Below, in pieces: positions 24,879 to 33,867 of a stretch of 64,000 nt of DNA; position 1 is the first letter of the stretch; each line of letters starts with the position of its first letter. Position numbers and translations under genes: made by a program. The DNA is from Planctomycetota bacterium (GTDB lineage Bacteria > Planctomycetota > SZUA-567 > H5-PLA8): contig JABTUM010000003.1 in the NCBI GenBank assembly GCA_015075375.1, positions 496,001 through 560,000 of the forward strand. The letters run 5' to 3'. Under the pieces are notes generated by a model. That model saw nothing but the letters and a program-made list of their open reading frames with translations, was not told where the DNA came from and made no database searches.

Positions 24879-26165
24879 ATGGCCCGCGCCATGGCTGCCT
24901 CCCCACGATCCACTTCGAAGCAAAAAGCGTCCGCCGCCGATCCGGTGCGCCCGTGGCCGGCCGGGGCGCTGGCACGCGTCCCCGGCTTCCGCACCGCCGC
25001 GCTCCATTGCGGCCTGAAGCGCAAGCCCGGGAATCCCGATTTGGCGCTGCTGGTCTGCGACCGCCCCGCGGCCGCGGCCGGCGTCTTTACGAAAAATTTG
25101 TACTGTGCCGCGCCGGTGACCTACTGCAAGGCCGCGCTGGCTAAATCACACGGCCGCGCGCGCGCCGTCGTCGTCAACGCCGGGAACGCCAACGCGTGCA
25201 CCGGCACCCAAGGCGAACGCGACGCTGCGCGCATGGGCTCGCTCGCCGCGAAGGGCCTGCGCTGCAAGCCGCACGAAGTCCTCGTCTGCAGCACCGGCGT
25301 GATCGGGCATGTTCTGCCGATGCAAAAGGTCGAGTCCGGTCTCGCGGCGCTCGCCAAGCAGATCGCCCGGAACGAGCCCGGCGCCGATTTCGCCCGCGCG
25401 ATAATGACCACCGACCTTGTACCCAAGACGGCCGCGGTGGAAGTGGACCTCGGCTTCGCGACGGTCAAAATCGCCGGCGCCACCAAGGGCAGCGGGATGA
25501 TCGCCCCCAACATGGCGACGACGCTGGGCTTCATCGCCACCGACGCGAAGATTACGCCGGCGGTGCTGCAGCAGGCCTTGAGCGGCGTTATCGACGAAAC
25601 CTTCAACTGCCTGACGGTCGACGGCGACACCTCGACGAACGACACCGTGCTGGCGCTGGCCTCCGGCGAAGCGAGCCATGCGCCGCTGGCGAAGGCATCG
25701 GGCGCGAGCTACCGCGCGTTCCGGGCCGGCCTCTTCGCGGTCTGCGACGATCTCGCGCGTCAGATCGCGGCCGACGGCGAAGGCGCCGAACACACGATCA
25801 CCGTCTACGTGGGCGGGACGCGCACCGACGCCGAAGCGCGCCAGATCGCGGCCACCATCGCCAACTCTCCGCTGGTCAAGACCGCCATCGCGGGCAAGGA
25901 TCCCAACTGGGGCCGCATCATGGCCGCGGCCGGCCGAGCGGGCGTGCCGTTCGATCCCGAAGCCGGCGCGCTGACCGTCTGCGGTTTTGACCTGTTCAAG
26001 GACGGAAAGCCCACCGCGTTCGACGCGGCCGCCGTCTCCAAGGCGCTCGCCGCCCGCGACGTCGGCATCGCGGTCCTCGTCGGCGACGGTCCCGGCCGCG
26101 CGCGCTACTACACCTGCGACTTCACGCACGGATACATCACCATCAACGCGGATTATCATACTTAG
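24879..26165 (+). CDS. argJ: ArgJ, glutamate N-acetyltransferase/amino-acid N-acetyltransferase
   Basis: 428 residues. ArgJ recycles the acetyl group from N-acetylornithine to glutamate and, in many bacteria, also uses acetyl-CoA, at the start of arginine biosynthesis. The self-cleavage site is present (KGSGMIAPNMAT, Thr214 as the new N-terminal nucleophile), as are LLVCDRPAAAAGVFTKN, VVVNAGNANACTG and the C-terminal GKDPNWGRIMAAAGRAG. An in-frame ATG at 24891 is an alternative start that would remove four residues. It is first of four arg genes. Confidence 0.95.
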   Translation: MARAMAASPRSTSKQKASAADPVRPWPAGALARVPGFRTAALHCGLKRKPGNPDLALLVCDRPAAAAGVFTKNLYCAAPVTYCKAALAKSHGRARAVVVNAGNANACTGTQGERDAARMGSLAAKGLRCKPHEVLVCSTGVIGHVLPMQKVESGLAALAKQIARNEPGADFARAIMTTDLVPKTAAVEVDLGFATVKIAGATKGSGMIAPNMATTLGFIATDAKITPAVLQQALSGVIDETFNCLTVDGDTSTNDTVLALASGEASHAPLAKASGASYRAFRAGLFAVCDDLARQIAADGEGAEHTITVYVGGTRTDAEARQIAATIANSPLVKTAIAGKDPNWGRIMAAAGRAGVPFDPEAGALTVCGFDLFKDGKPTAFDAAAVSKALAARDVGIAVLVGDGPGRARYYTCDFTHGYITINADYHT

Positions 26166-26199
26166 TTTCATCGCAGAGACGCGGAGAACAGGAGTTTCG

Positions 26200-27072
26200 A
26201 TGCTTAGCGCCCTGGAAAAAGCGAAGGTCTTAGTCGAGGCCCTCCCCTACCTCAAGAACTTCGACCGCAAGTTCATGGTCGTCAAGGTGGGCGGCAGCAC
26301 CATGACGAGCCCCGACGAACTGCGCTCGCTGATCACCGATATCGTCTTCATGGAACAGGTCGGCGTCTGGCCGATCCTGGTGCACGGCGGCGGCCCGGCG
26401 ATCAGCGCCGAGATGGAGCGAGCGGGGCTCAAGCCGCACTTCATCCGCGGCCGGCGCGTTACCGACGGCGCGGTGCTGGAGATCGCGCACAAGGTCCTGA
26501 TCGACCGCATCAGCTCAAACGTCGTCGAACTGATCGAAGCCGCCGGCGGCAAAGCCGTGCCGCTCAACGGGCGCGGGAGCAATTTCCTGATCGCCGAGAA
26601 GCGCCTGGTGGACGGCGACGATCTGGGCTTCGTCGGCGAAGTGACCGAGGTGGACGTCGAACTCGCCCGCCGCATCAGTTCCGGCGGCGTGATCCCCGTC
26701 GTGGCGCCCATCGGCCGCGACCGCTCGGGGCAGCTCTTCAATATCAACGCCGATTCGGTGGCTTGGCATCTCGCGGCGCAGCTCAAGGCCGAAAAGCTGA
26801 TCTTCCTTTCGAACGTTCCCGGCATCCTGCGCGACAAGGACGATCCGAAGACACTGATCAGCACGTGCAGCATCGACGGCTGCCGCGACCTGGTGAAGGA
26901 AGGCGTCATCGCCGGAGGCATGCTGCCGAAGATCGAGGCCTGCATCTCGGCGCTGGAAGGCGGCTGCCACAGCACGCACATCATCAGCGGCCTGACGAAG
27001 CACACCATGCTGCTGGAAGTCTTCACGCCCGAGGGCGTGGGCACGAAGATCAGCGTGTTGGGCGGGAAGTAG
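26200..27072 (+). CDS. argB: Acetylglutamate kinase
   Basis: 290 residues from the ATG at 26200, with AGGAG nine bases upstream. It shows the amino-acid kinase fold: MVVKVGGSTM with the phosphate-binding Lys/Gly-Gly, WPILVHGGGPAISAEME, the allosteric-loop region HFIRGRRVTD, and LIFLSNVPGIL with the GGMLPKIEAC catalytic Lys. The long N-terminal helix before the first strand is of the kind found in arginine-inhibited hexameric enzymes, so feedback control by arginine is plausible. The 34-base gap before it contains the short repeat CGCAGAGACGCGGAGAA. Confidence 0.95.
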   Translation: MLSALEKAKVLVEALPYLKNFDRKFMVVKVGGSTMTSPDELRSLITDIVFMEQVGVWPILVHGGGPAISAEMERAGLKPHFIRGRRVTDGAVLEIAHKVLIDRISSNVVELIEAAGGKAVPLNGRGSNFLIAEKRLVDGDDLGFVGEVTEVDVELARRISSGGVIPVVAPIGRDRSGQLFNINADSVAWHLAAQLKAEKLIFLSNVPGILRDKDDPKTLISTCSIDGCRDLVKEGVIAGGMLPKIEACISALEGGCHSTHIISGLTKHTMLLEVFTPEGVGTKISVLGGK

Positions 27073-27135
27073 TTCGATTTCGGATTGCCGATTTGGGATT
27101 TTGGAGTGGGCAGTTTGGGTTAAGGAGGGCGCGAC

Positions 27136-28347
27136 ATGGCTCTTTCGTCGCAGGACACTCAGAAGCTGTACGAAACGTACGTCTTCGCCAATTACGGGCG
27201 CGCGCCGCTGAACATGGTTCGCGGCGAAGGCTCGTACCTTTGGGATGCCGAAGGCAAGCGCTACCTCGACCTGCTGCCGGGCCTGGGCGTGGGCGGCTTG
27301 GGCCATTGCCCGCCGCGCGTCGTCGCGGCGCTGCGCGAACAGGCCGGCCAACTGATTCACATTCACAACAACTACCTCTGGGAACAGCAGGCGCGCCTGG
27401 GCGAGCGGCTCTCGAAGCATTCGACCGGCATGGGCACGCCCAAGGCGTTCTTCTGCAATTCGGGCACCGAAGCCAGCGAAGCCGGCATCAAGCTCGCGCG
27501 CTTGTGGGGCCGAGCGAACGGGAACCGCTTCAAGATTGTGGCGCTGGAAGAAGGCTTCCACGGCCGCACGCTGGGCGCGCTGACCGCCACCGGCCAGCCG
27601 AAGTTGCAAGCCGGGTTCGAGCCGCTCGTGCCGGGCTTCGCGTACGTGCCGATCAACGACGTGAAGGCGCTCGAGGCCGCGCTCACTCCCGAAGTTGCGG
27701 CGTTCATGTGCGAACCGGTGCAGGGTGAAGGCGGGATCAATCCGTGCACGCGCGAATACCTCCAGGCCGCGCGCGCGCTGTGCGACAAGCGCAAGGCGCT
27801 GCTGCTTTACGACGAAGTGCAGTGCGGGCTGGGCCGCACCGGCGATATCTACGCCTACCAGACGCTCGGAGCGCCGGCGCCGGACATCCTGTGGCTGGCC
27901 AAAGCGCTGGGCGGCGGATTCCCCATCGGCGCGATGCTGGCGCGGCCGGAGATCGCCGCCGAACTGAAACCCGGCACGCACGGCACGACGTACGGCGGCA
28001 ATCCGCTGGCCTGCGCCGCGGCGCTCGCCGTGCTGGATAGCATCGAACAGGAGAAGCTCCTGCCGCACGTGAAGGCGATGGGCGAACACCTCGGCCGCGG
28101 ACTGCACGCTTTGCGCGAACGATTCCCGAAGAAGATCAAGGATATCCGCCGCATCGGCCTCATGGCCGCGCTGGATCTGAACTTCCCCGGCGTGCCGGTG
28201 GTGGCCGCATGCCGCGATAACGGCCTGCTGATCAACTGTACACACGATACCGTGCTGCGCTTCCTCCCGGCCATGAACGTGGCCGCCGCGCAACTCGACG
28301 AAGGCCTGGCGATCCTGGGCCGGGTTCTCGAACAAACTCAAGGTTAA
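27136..28347 (+). CDS. argD: Acetylornithine aminotransferase
   Basis: 403 residues, PLP fold type I. Visible motifs are FCNSGTEASEAGIKLARL, EGFHGRTLGALTATGQ, CEPVQGEGGINPC, LLLYDEVQCGLGRTGD and the PLP lysine in WLAKALGGGFPIGA. TYGGNPLACAAALAVL completes the class III aminotransferase pattern. It converts N-acetylglutamate semialdehyde to N-acetylornithine. AAGGAGG lies before the ATG. The 63-base gap from argB holds an imperfect 11-mer repeat. Confidence 0.95.
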   Translation: MALSSQDTQKLYETYVFANYGRAPLNMVRGEGSYLWDAEGKRYLDLLPGLGVGGLGHCPPRVVAALREQAGQLIHIHNNYLWEQQARLGERLSKHSTGMGTPKAFFCNSGTEASEAGIKLARLWGRANGNRFKIVALEEGFHGRTLGALTATGQPKLQAGFEPLVPGFAYVPINDVKALEAALTPEVAAFMCEPVQGEGGINPCTREYLQAARALCDKRKALLLYDEVQCGLGRTGDIYAYQTLGAPAPDILWLAKALGGGFPIGAMLARPEIAAELKPGTHGTTYGGNPLACAAALAVLDSIEQEKLLPHVKAMGEHLGRGLHALRERFPKKIKDIRRIGLMAALDLNFPGVPVVAACRDNGLLINCTHDTVLRFLPAMNVAAAQLDEGLAILGRVLEQTQG

Positions 28348-28358
28348 GAGCTCGAATC

Positions 28359-29267
28359 ATGGCCGCCATCAAGCACCTGCTCAATCTGGAAGAACTCGCG
28401 CCGGACGAGTTGAAGGAAATTCTGGACCTCGCGGTGCGCCAGAAGTCCGACCCCGAAAGCTATCTGCGCGCCCGCCCGCTGTACGGAAAGGTTGCGGGCC
28501 TCTTTTTCGAGAAGCCCAGCCTGCGCACCCGGCTTTCGTTCGAGGTCGGGGTTCTGCAACTCGGCGGGCACTGCATTTACATGGGCCCCGAGGCCGGGCA
28601 ATTGGGCGTGCGCGAGTCGCTCGAAGACACCGCGCGCGTCTCGTCGCGCTACGTGGACCTGATGGTCCTGCGCGTGAACAAGCACGCGGCGCTCGAGACC
28701 TTCGCCGCGTCGAGCACCAAACCGGTTATCAATGCGCTTTCCGACGAGAGCCACCCATGCCAGGCGCTCGCCGATTTGCTCACGATTCGCGAGAAGCTCG
28801 GCCGGCTGAAGGACATCACCGTGGCCTTCGTGGGCGACGGGAACAACGTCGCGCGCAGTTTGGCGCGCGGCTTGGCGAAGTCCGGCGGACGGATGATCCT
28901 GGCCGCGCCCGACGGCTACGAATTCGATGCCGAATTCATGCGCAAATTCGGGCAGAACGGACAAGTCCGCGTGGTCCGCGATCCCGCTCAGGCCGTGCTG
29001 GGCGCCGAAGTCATCTACACCGACGTCTGGACCAGCATGGGCCAGGAGACCGAAGCCGCCAAGCGGCTCAAGGCGTTCCAGGGCTACCAGGTCAACGCCG
29101 CGCTGATCGCGCGGGCGCCCAACGCGATCGTCATGCACGATCTGCCCGCGCATCGCGGCGAGGAGATCACCTCCGAGGTCCTCGACGGCCCGCGCGCGGT
29201 GGTCCTCGATCAGGCCGAAAACCGCCTCCATGCCCAGCGCGCGCTGCTGACCGTGCTGGCGCGCTGA
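28359..29267 (+). CDS. argF: Ornithine carbamoyltransferase
   Basis: 302 residues, 11 bases after argD. The carbamoyl-phosphate motif is EKPSLRTRLSFE (51-62) and the second is SHPCQALAD (131-139). The ornithine-side loop reads VMHDLPAHRGEE: the Cys usual in HCLP is Asp261 here. Overall length, the SMG-like loop (WTSMGQE) and operon position support OTC rather than aspartate or N-acetylornithine carbamoyltransferase, although the substituted residue contacts the amino-acid substrate and could alter specificity. argG and argH are not in the window. Confidence 0.88.
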   Translation: MAAIKHLLNLEELAPDELKEILDLAVRQKSDPESYLRARPLYGKVAGLFFEKPSLRTRLSFEVGVLQLGGHCIYMGPEAGQLGVRESLEDTARVSSRYVDLMVLRVNKHAALETFAASSTKPVINALSDESHPCQALADLLTIREKLGRLKDITVAFVGDGNNVARSLARGLAKSGGRMILAAPDGYEFDAEFMRKFGQNGQVRVVRDPAQAVLGAEVIYTDVWTSMGQETEAAKRLKAFQGYQVNAALIARAPNAIVMHDLPAHRGEEITSEVLDGPRAVVLDQAENRLHAQRALLTVLAR

Positions 29268-29358
29268 TTTCGCGCCTCATTCGCGCTACTTGCACCTCGT
29301 GCTCGGCCCTCGTATGGTATCTTCCTGAAAGCCGATACCAGCCGTACGGCGCATCGGG

Positions 29359-30465
29359 GTGGCGCAAACGAGCATGCTGAAGGCCCAAAAAGCCATTCGA
29401 GCCATGCGGGTACTGGTGGTGGATTCCCGCGAAGAAGACCGCGCCGCGGTTTCCGAACGCTTACAACACGAAGGTTACGAATACGTCCAGGCCTGCGGCA
29501 GCGGCGAAGAAGCGATTCGCGGCCTGAGCCGCAGTCTGGCGATGCGCCAGCCCGTCGATCTGGTGATTCTGGGGCTGCATCTCCCCGACCGGCCCGGCAT
29601 CGAAGCCTTCGAAGAAATCCACAGCGTCTTCGACGTCGCGATCATTCTCCTCGCCACACCCGAAGAGCGTACCTTGGCGATGGAAGGCCTCGCGCGCGGC
29701 GCCGACGACTACCTGCCGCGCCCGCTCAATTTGGGCTTATTGCTCCTCAAGAGCGAGAAGGCGCTGACCAAACGCTTCCTGCGCCGCGAACTGCGGCGCA
29801 GCACCAGCCGCAACGAGACGCTCTTCCTGAACGTGCTCAGTGTTATGGCCAAGGTGCTGGAAGCGAAAGATCCCTACACGCGCTTCCACAGCGAAAACGT
29901 CTCGACCTTGGGCAGTTCGGTCGCCCGCGAGATGGGCTTTCAGGACGATGAAGTGCGGCGCATCGGGATCGCCGGCATCCTGCACGATTTGGGCAAAATG
30001 GGCATCCGCGAGGCCATCCTCAAGAAGGCCGGCCCGCTGGACCCCGAAGAGCGCGAGATCGTCAAGCGCCACCCGGTGATCGCAAGCACCATTCTCGATC
30101 CCATCGAGCAGCTCCAGGGCGCCATCGGCTACATCAAGTATCATCACGAACGCGTCGACGGCGGCGGCTACCCGGAAGGCCTGAAGGGCGAGGATATCCC
30201 GCTCGGCGCGCGGATCATCCACACTGTCGAGGCCTACGACACGATGACCTCTCGGCGCAGTTACAGCCCCGCCCGCACGACGCAGGAAGCGCTCGACGAG
30301 ATCCGCTCGCTCTCCGGCGCGCAGTTCGACCCGCAAGTGGTCGAAGCGCTGACGCTGGTGCTCAAGCGCCGCGGGCAGATCGCGGTCAAGGACCAGGACC
30401 GCACCGGCCGCAGCCTCGCCGAACTGCTCGACGACCTGACCGACCGCGTCAAGATCGAAGATTAA
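29359..30465 (+). CDS. Degenerate-receiver HD-GYP protein
   Basis: 368 residues. Residues 16-130 form a response-regulator receiver fold (MRVLVVDSREEDRAA to GADDYLPRPLN), but the phospho-acceptor position reads VILGLHLPD, with Gly72 where Asp is expected, and the conserved Lys of the DYLxKP motif is Arg121. After a linker the HD-GYP phosphodiesterase domain is complete: His178, HD at 210-211 (GILHDLGKMG), HH at 263-264, and DGGGYPEGLKGEDIPLGARI. It should hydrolyse cyclic di-GMP or a related nucleotide. An ATG at 29374 is an alternative start. Regulation must be by something other than classic Asp phosphorylation. Confidence 0.85.
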   Translation: MAQTSMLKAQKAIRAMRVLVVDSREEDRAAVSERLQHEGYEYVQACGSGEEAIRGLSRSLAMRQPVDLVILGLHLPDRPGIEAFEEIHSVFDVAIILLATPEERTLAMEGLARGADDYLPRPLNLGLLLLKSEKALTKRFLRRELRRSTSRNETLFLNVLSVMAKVLEAKDPYTRFHSENVSTLGSSVAREMGFQDDEVRRIGIAGILHDLGKMGIREAILKKAGPLDPEEREIVKRHPVIASTILDPIEQLQGAIGYIKYHHERVDGGGYPEGLKGEDIPLGARIIHTVEAYDTMTSRRSYSPARTTQEALDEIRSLSGAQFDPQVVEALTLVLKRRGQIAVKDQDRTGRSLAELLDDLTDRVKIED

Positions 30466-30548
30466 GAGCCGCTAGATTCTCGGCCGCCGCTCCCTACAAT
30501 GCGTCCCGTTTCTTCGCCGCCGTTCGCATTCGATAGGGAGGTACCCGC

Positions 30549-31292
30549 GTGAGCGCCGCCACGACCCGCAAGGCCGCCGATTCGCTTCGGCCCATCGTCA
30601 TCCAGCCGAATTTCATGCCCTACGCCGAAGGCAGCGCGCTCATCGCGTGCGGGAACACCCGCGTGATCTGCACCGCCAGCGTCGAAGAAAAAGTGCCCCC
30701 GTTCCTCGAAGGCAAGGGGCAGGGCTGGGTCACCGCCGAGTACAACATGCTTCCGCGCAGCACGCATACGCGCAAGCGCCGCGACCGCGACAAGCTCGAC
30801 GGGCGCACCGTCGAGATCCAGCGCCTGATCGGACGGGCGCTGCGCCCCACGCTGGACCTCAAGAAACTCGGCGAACGGACCGTCACCATTGACTGCGACG
30901 TGCTCCAGGCCGACGGCGGCACACGTACGGCTTCGATCACCGGCGCGATGGTCGCTCTGGCGCTGGCCGTCAACAAGCTGATGCAAAGCGGCAAGGTCGC
31001 CGCCAGCCCCATGGGACCGTTCGTCGCGGCCGTCAGCGTCGGGATCGTGAAGGACGTGCCCACGCTGGACCTGTGCTACGAAGAGGATTTCGCCGCCGAA
31101 GTGGACGCCAACGTGGCCATGACCGAGGCCGGCCATTTCGTAGAAGTGCAAGGCACGGCCGAAGGCGACCCGTTCCCGCGCGCGCAGCTCGATACCTTGC
31201 TGAACCTGGCCGAGAAAGGCATCCGCGAGCTGATCGCGCTGCAGCGTGCCGCGTTGGGCGACGAAACCCTGAAGCGCCTGGGCAAAGCCTGA
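30549..31292 (+). CDS. rph: Ribonuclease PH
   Basis: 247 residues. GTG start behind AGGGAGG. Typical motifs are LRPIVIQPNFMPYAEGSALI, the RNA-binding MLPRSTHTRKRRDR, EIQRLIGRALRPTLDLKKLG and DCDVLQADGGTRTASITGA, and the catalytic Asp region LDLCYEEDFAAEVDANVAMT. It trims tRNA 3' ends by phosphorolysis. RNase PH is often next to rdgB, but here rdgB is 27 kb away. Confidence 0.95.
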   Translation: MSAATTRKAADSLRPIVIQPNFMPYAEGSALIACGNTRVICTASVEEKVPPFLEGKGQGWVTAEYNMLPRSTHTRKRRDRDKLDGRTVEIQRLIGRALRPTLDLKKLGERTVTIDCDVLQADGGTRTASITGAMVALALAVNKLMQSGKVAASPMGPFVAAVSVGIVKDVPTLDLCYEEDFAAEVDANVAMTEAGHFVEVQGTAEGDPFPRAQLDTLLNLAEKGIRELIALQRAALGDETLKRLGKA

Positions 31293-31401
31293 TTCCGCTG
31301 CGGCTTCCCAACCCCATTTGACCGGCCCGCGCTCGAACACTACAGTGAGCGCGACCGTAAACCATGCCTGTCAGACCGAAACCTATACAGGGGGATATGC
31401 C

Positions 31402-32325
31402 ATGATCGTCGGCGAAGGCTCGCACCGTTACGAGTGGGTGGAAGGCTGGGGCGCGTTGCCCGACGGCCGCACCTACGGTTACACGCACGGAGTCGTGGAA
31501 GACAAGCAGGGCCGCATCTACATCCACAACGCCAGCAAGAATTCGATGTACGTCTTCGATCCGGAAGGCAAGCCGATCGTTTCCTGGGGCGGCGCATACG
31601 CCTCCGGCGCGCACGGGCTGCACTACAGCGTCGAAGACGGCGTCGAATACTTCTACCTCTCGACGACCAATCAGCGCACCGTCGTGAAGTGCACGCTCGA
31701 CGGCAAAGCCGTCTGGACGATCGGCACGCCGCCGCGCCCGGACCTCTACGACAGCGACGGGAAGCTTTTCGCGCCGACCGAGACGGCCGTCGGCCCCAAC
31801 GGCGTCGTCTACGTCGCAGACGGTTACGGCCAGCCCTGGGTGCACACGTACGACGCCAAGAGCGGCGCGTACAAGAGTTCCTTCGGCGGGCCCGGCAGCG
31901 GCGAAGGGCAGCTCAGCAACTGCCATGGCATCATGATCGACAAGCGCGGCAAGGAGCCCCTGGTCCTGGTCAGCGACCGCGGCAACAGCCGGCTTCAGTA
32001 CTTCACGCTCGACGGGAAGTTCGTCAAGATCACCGGCGTCGGGATTGTCCGCAAACCCTGCACGACGATTCAGTTCAACGACGAGATCTACATCCCCGAT
32101 CTGCACAGCCGCCTCACCATCCTCGACAAGAACGACCAGCTCATCTGCCACGTCGGCGAACGCCACGAGGGCTGGAAGCTCGAAGGCTGGCCGAACATCA
32201 AGCCCGAATGGCGCCACGTCGGGAGCTTCACCAGCCCGCACGGCCTGCACGTGGACAAGAAGGGCAATATCTTCGTCGTGGAATGGATCAACGACGGGCG
32301 CGTCACGAAGCTGAAGCGCGTCTAA
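31402..32325 (+). CDS. NHL-type six-bladed beta-propeller
   Basis: 307 residues from the ATG at 31402 (GGGGGAT nearby); the upstream frame to 31318 is not conserved-looking. It shows repeats such as THGVVEDKQGRIYIHNAS, TETAVGPNGVVYVADGYG, CHGIMIDKRGKEPLVLVSDR and SPHGLHVDKKGNIFVVEW. There is no signal peptide, so it may be cytoplasmic, unlike the membrane-anchored propeller at 16870. Proteins of this pattern, sometimes called peptidylglycine-monooxygenase-like, are common in Planctomycetota. Substrate unknown. Confidence 0.75.
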   Translation: MIVGEGSHRYEWVEGWGALPDGRTYGYTHGVVEDKQGRIYIHNASKNSMYVFDPEGKPIVSWGGAYASGAHGLHYSVEDGVEYFYLSTTNQRTVVKCTLDGKAVWTIGTPPRPDLYDSDGKLFAPTETAVGPNGVVYVADGYGQPWVHTYDAKSGAYKSSFGGPGSGEGQLSNCHGIMIDKRGKEPLVLVSDRGNSRLQYFTLDGKFVKITGVGIVRKPCTTIQFNDEIYIPDLHSRLTILDKNDQLICHVGERHEGWKLEGWPNIKPEWRHVGSFTSPHGLHVDKKGNIFVVEWINDGRVTKLKRV

Positions 32326-32344
32326 GCGCCGCACGTACGCCGCT

Positions 32345-32373
32345 CTCGCTCTTCCCGCCATGGGGAGAGCGAG
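32345..32373. other. Long hairpin between convergent genes
   Basis: CTCGCTCTTCCC (32345-32356) pairs over 12 bases (one T/G wobble) with GGGGAGAGCGAG (32362-32373) around a five-base loop. No U-run follows on either strand. It lies between the NHL gene and the convergent permease gene, where it may mark 3' ends of both transcripts. Confidence 0.45.
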
Positions 32374-32451
32374 GGCGGAACAGATTTGCGCGTAAAACGC
32401 AGAACGATAATCACGTCAAAGGCTCGGCACTTCTTCCGCGTTACTTATGGC

Positions 32452-33756
32452 TTACTGCTTTTGATTCCGCGCGGCCCCAAACCACACCAACCCCACTCCC
32501 AACAAGCCCAGACCGCTCAGCCAGACCTGCCATTCGACCCAGAAGGCCAGGAAGAGGCACGCCGCCAGCCCCAGCCACGCGCAGGCGCGCGGATAGAGGC
32601 GCTCTTGCGGCGGCATTTTCAGCGCCGCGAGATTGGTGATCGCGTAGTAGATCAGCACCGTGAACGCGCTGAAACTCCAGGTGGTCTTGACGTCGCCCAG
32701 AGCCGCCAAGCCCAGAATGATCGCGCCGACGACGAGCACCGCGACCCACGGCGTCGAACCGTTCGCGTCGAGTTTCGCGGTGGCCGCGGGCATGTCGCCG
32801 CGCCGCCCCATCGCCAGCAGCACGCGCGATAGTCCAAGAATCAGATTGAGCAACACGCCCAGCATCGCCGTCATCGCGCCGGCGGCGATCAGCGCGGCCA
32901 AACCCGGGACGCCGAAGCCGCGTGCGAGCACCTCCAGGGGCGCGGCCTGCGCGCGAGTCGCCTCGCGCAGCGCTTCCGTCCCGGCGGCGGCCACCGCGAC
33001 GCCGCCGACCGCCAGGTACAGCCCCGCCGCCAGCGCCACCGTCGCGACGATGGCGCGGGGGATCGTCCTGCGCGGCTCGCGCACTTCCTCGCCCAGCGTC
33101 GCGATCCGCCCGTAACCGGTGAAAGCGACGAACATCAGCGCCGTAGCTTGCAGGAAACCGCCCCACGCGCCGGTCGCGCCATCGGAAGCCTGAAAGAAGG
33201 GCGCCAGATGCCCCGCGCCAGATGCGACCGCGCGCGGAAGCCCCGCGCAGACGAAGCCCAGCAGCGCCGCGAGCGTGATCGAAACGATGGCAACGTTCAC
33301 CGCGTTCGAACGCCGCAATCCGCCCAGCACCACCGCGACCAGCGCCGCGCCGGCCGCCAACGCCACCGGAACGCGCAGACTCGACTCGAGGTTTAACGCG
33401 GTGAGCAGATATCCGGAAAAGCCCAGTGCCGCCGTCGCCGCCGAGGCCGATTTCGCGCACAGGAACATCCAGCCCGCCGTAAAGCCCAGCCACGGGCGCA
33501 GGTACAGGTAGCCGTACTCGTAGGTGCCGCCGCTGACCGGGTGGCTCGCCGCGAGCTGCGCGCTGCTGAAGGCGTTGCAGGCCGCCACCACGGCCGCCAA
33601 TGCGATGGCCAGGAGCACCGAAGGTCCCGTCACGCCCGCCGCGATCCCAATACTGACGAAGACACCGGTGCCGACGATGGAGCCCATGCCCATCATGACT
33701 GCGCCGAAGAGGCCCAGTTCGCGGCGTAAGACTTGGGGAGCGGTCGATTCGGCCAT
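32452..33756 (-). CDS. APC-family amino acid permease
   Basis: 434 residues with 12 hydrophobic segments. The first helix carries the APC signature MMGMGSIVGTGVFVSIGIA, the unwound GxG substrate site, and ASHPVSGGTYEYGYLY follows in helix 3. ALMFVAFTGYGRIATLGEEV and KEDGRNT-type PRRTIPRAI are also present. It exchanges or imports an amino acid with protons. No neighbouring enzyme suggests which. Confidence 0.88.
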   Translation of the reverse strand: MAESTAPQVLRRELGLFGAVMMGMGSIVGTGVFVSIGIAAGVTGPSVLLAIALAAVVAACNAFSSAQLAASHPVSGGTYEYGYLYLRPWLGFTAGWMFLCAKSASAATAALGFSGYLLTALNLESSLRVPVALAAGAALVAVVLGGLRRSNAVNVAIVSITLAALLGFVCAGLPRAVASGAGHLAPFFQASDGATGAWGGFLQATALMFVAFTGYGRIATLGEEVREPRRTIPRAIVATVALAAGLYLAVGGVAVAAAGTEALREATRAQAAPLEVLARGFGVPGLAALIAAGAMTAMLGVLLNLILGLSRVLLAMGRRGDMPAATAKLDANGSTPWVAVLVVGAIILGLAALGDVKTTWSFSAFTVLIYYAITNLAALKMPPQERLYPRACAWLGLAACLFLAFWVEWQVWLSGLGLLGVGLVWFGAARNQKQ

Positions 33757-33867
33757 GGATTTTGGGATGGACCCGGACGCTTCCGAACTCTATGCAAGGT
33801 GGCAAGCACTTCAATGCGCTTTGCCGCGGTCTTAGACCGGTATGACCTTACCGCACGGGAGAATCTC

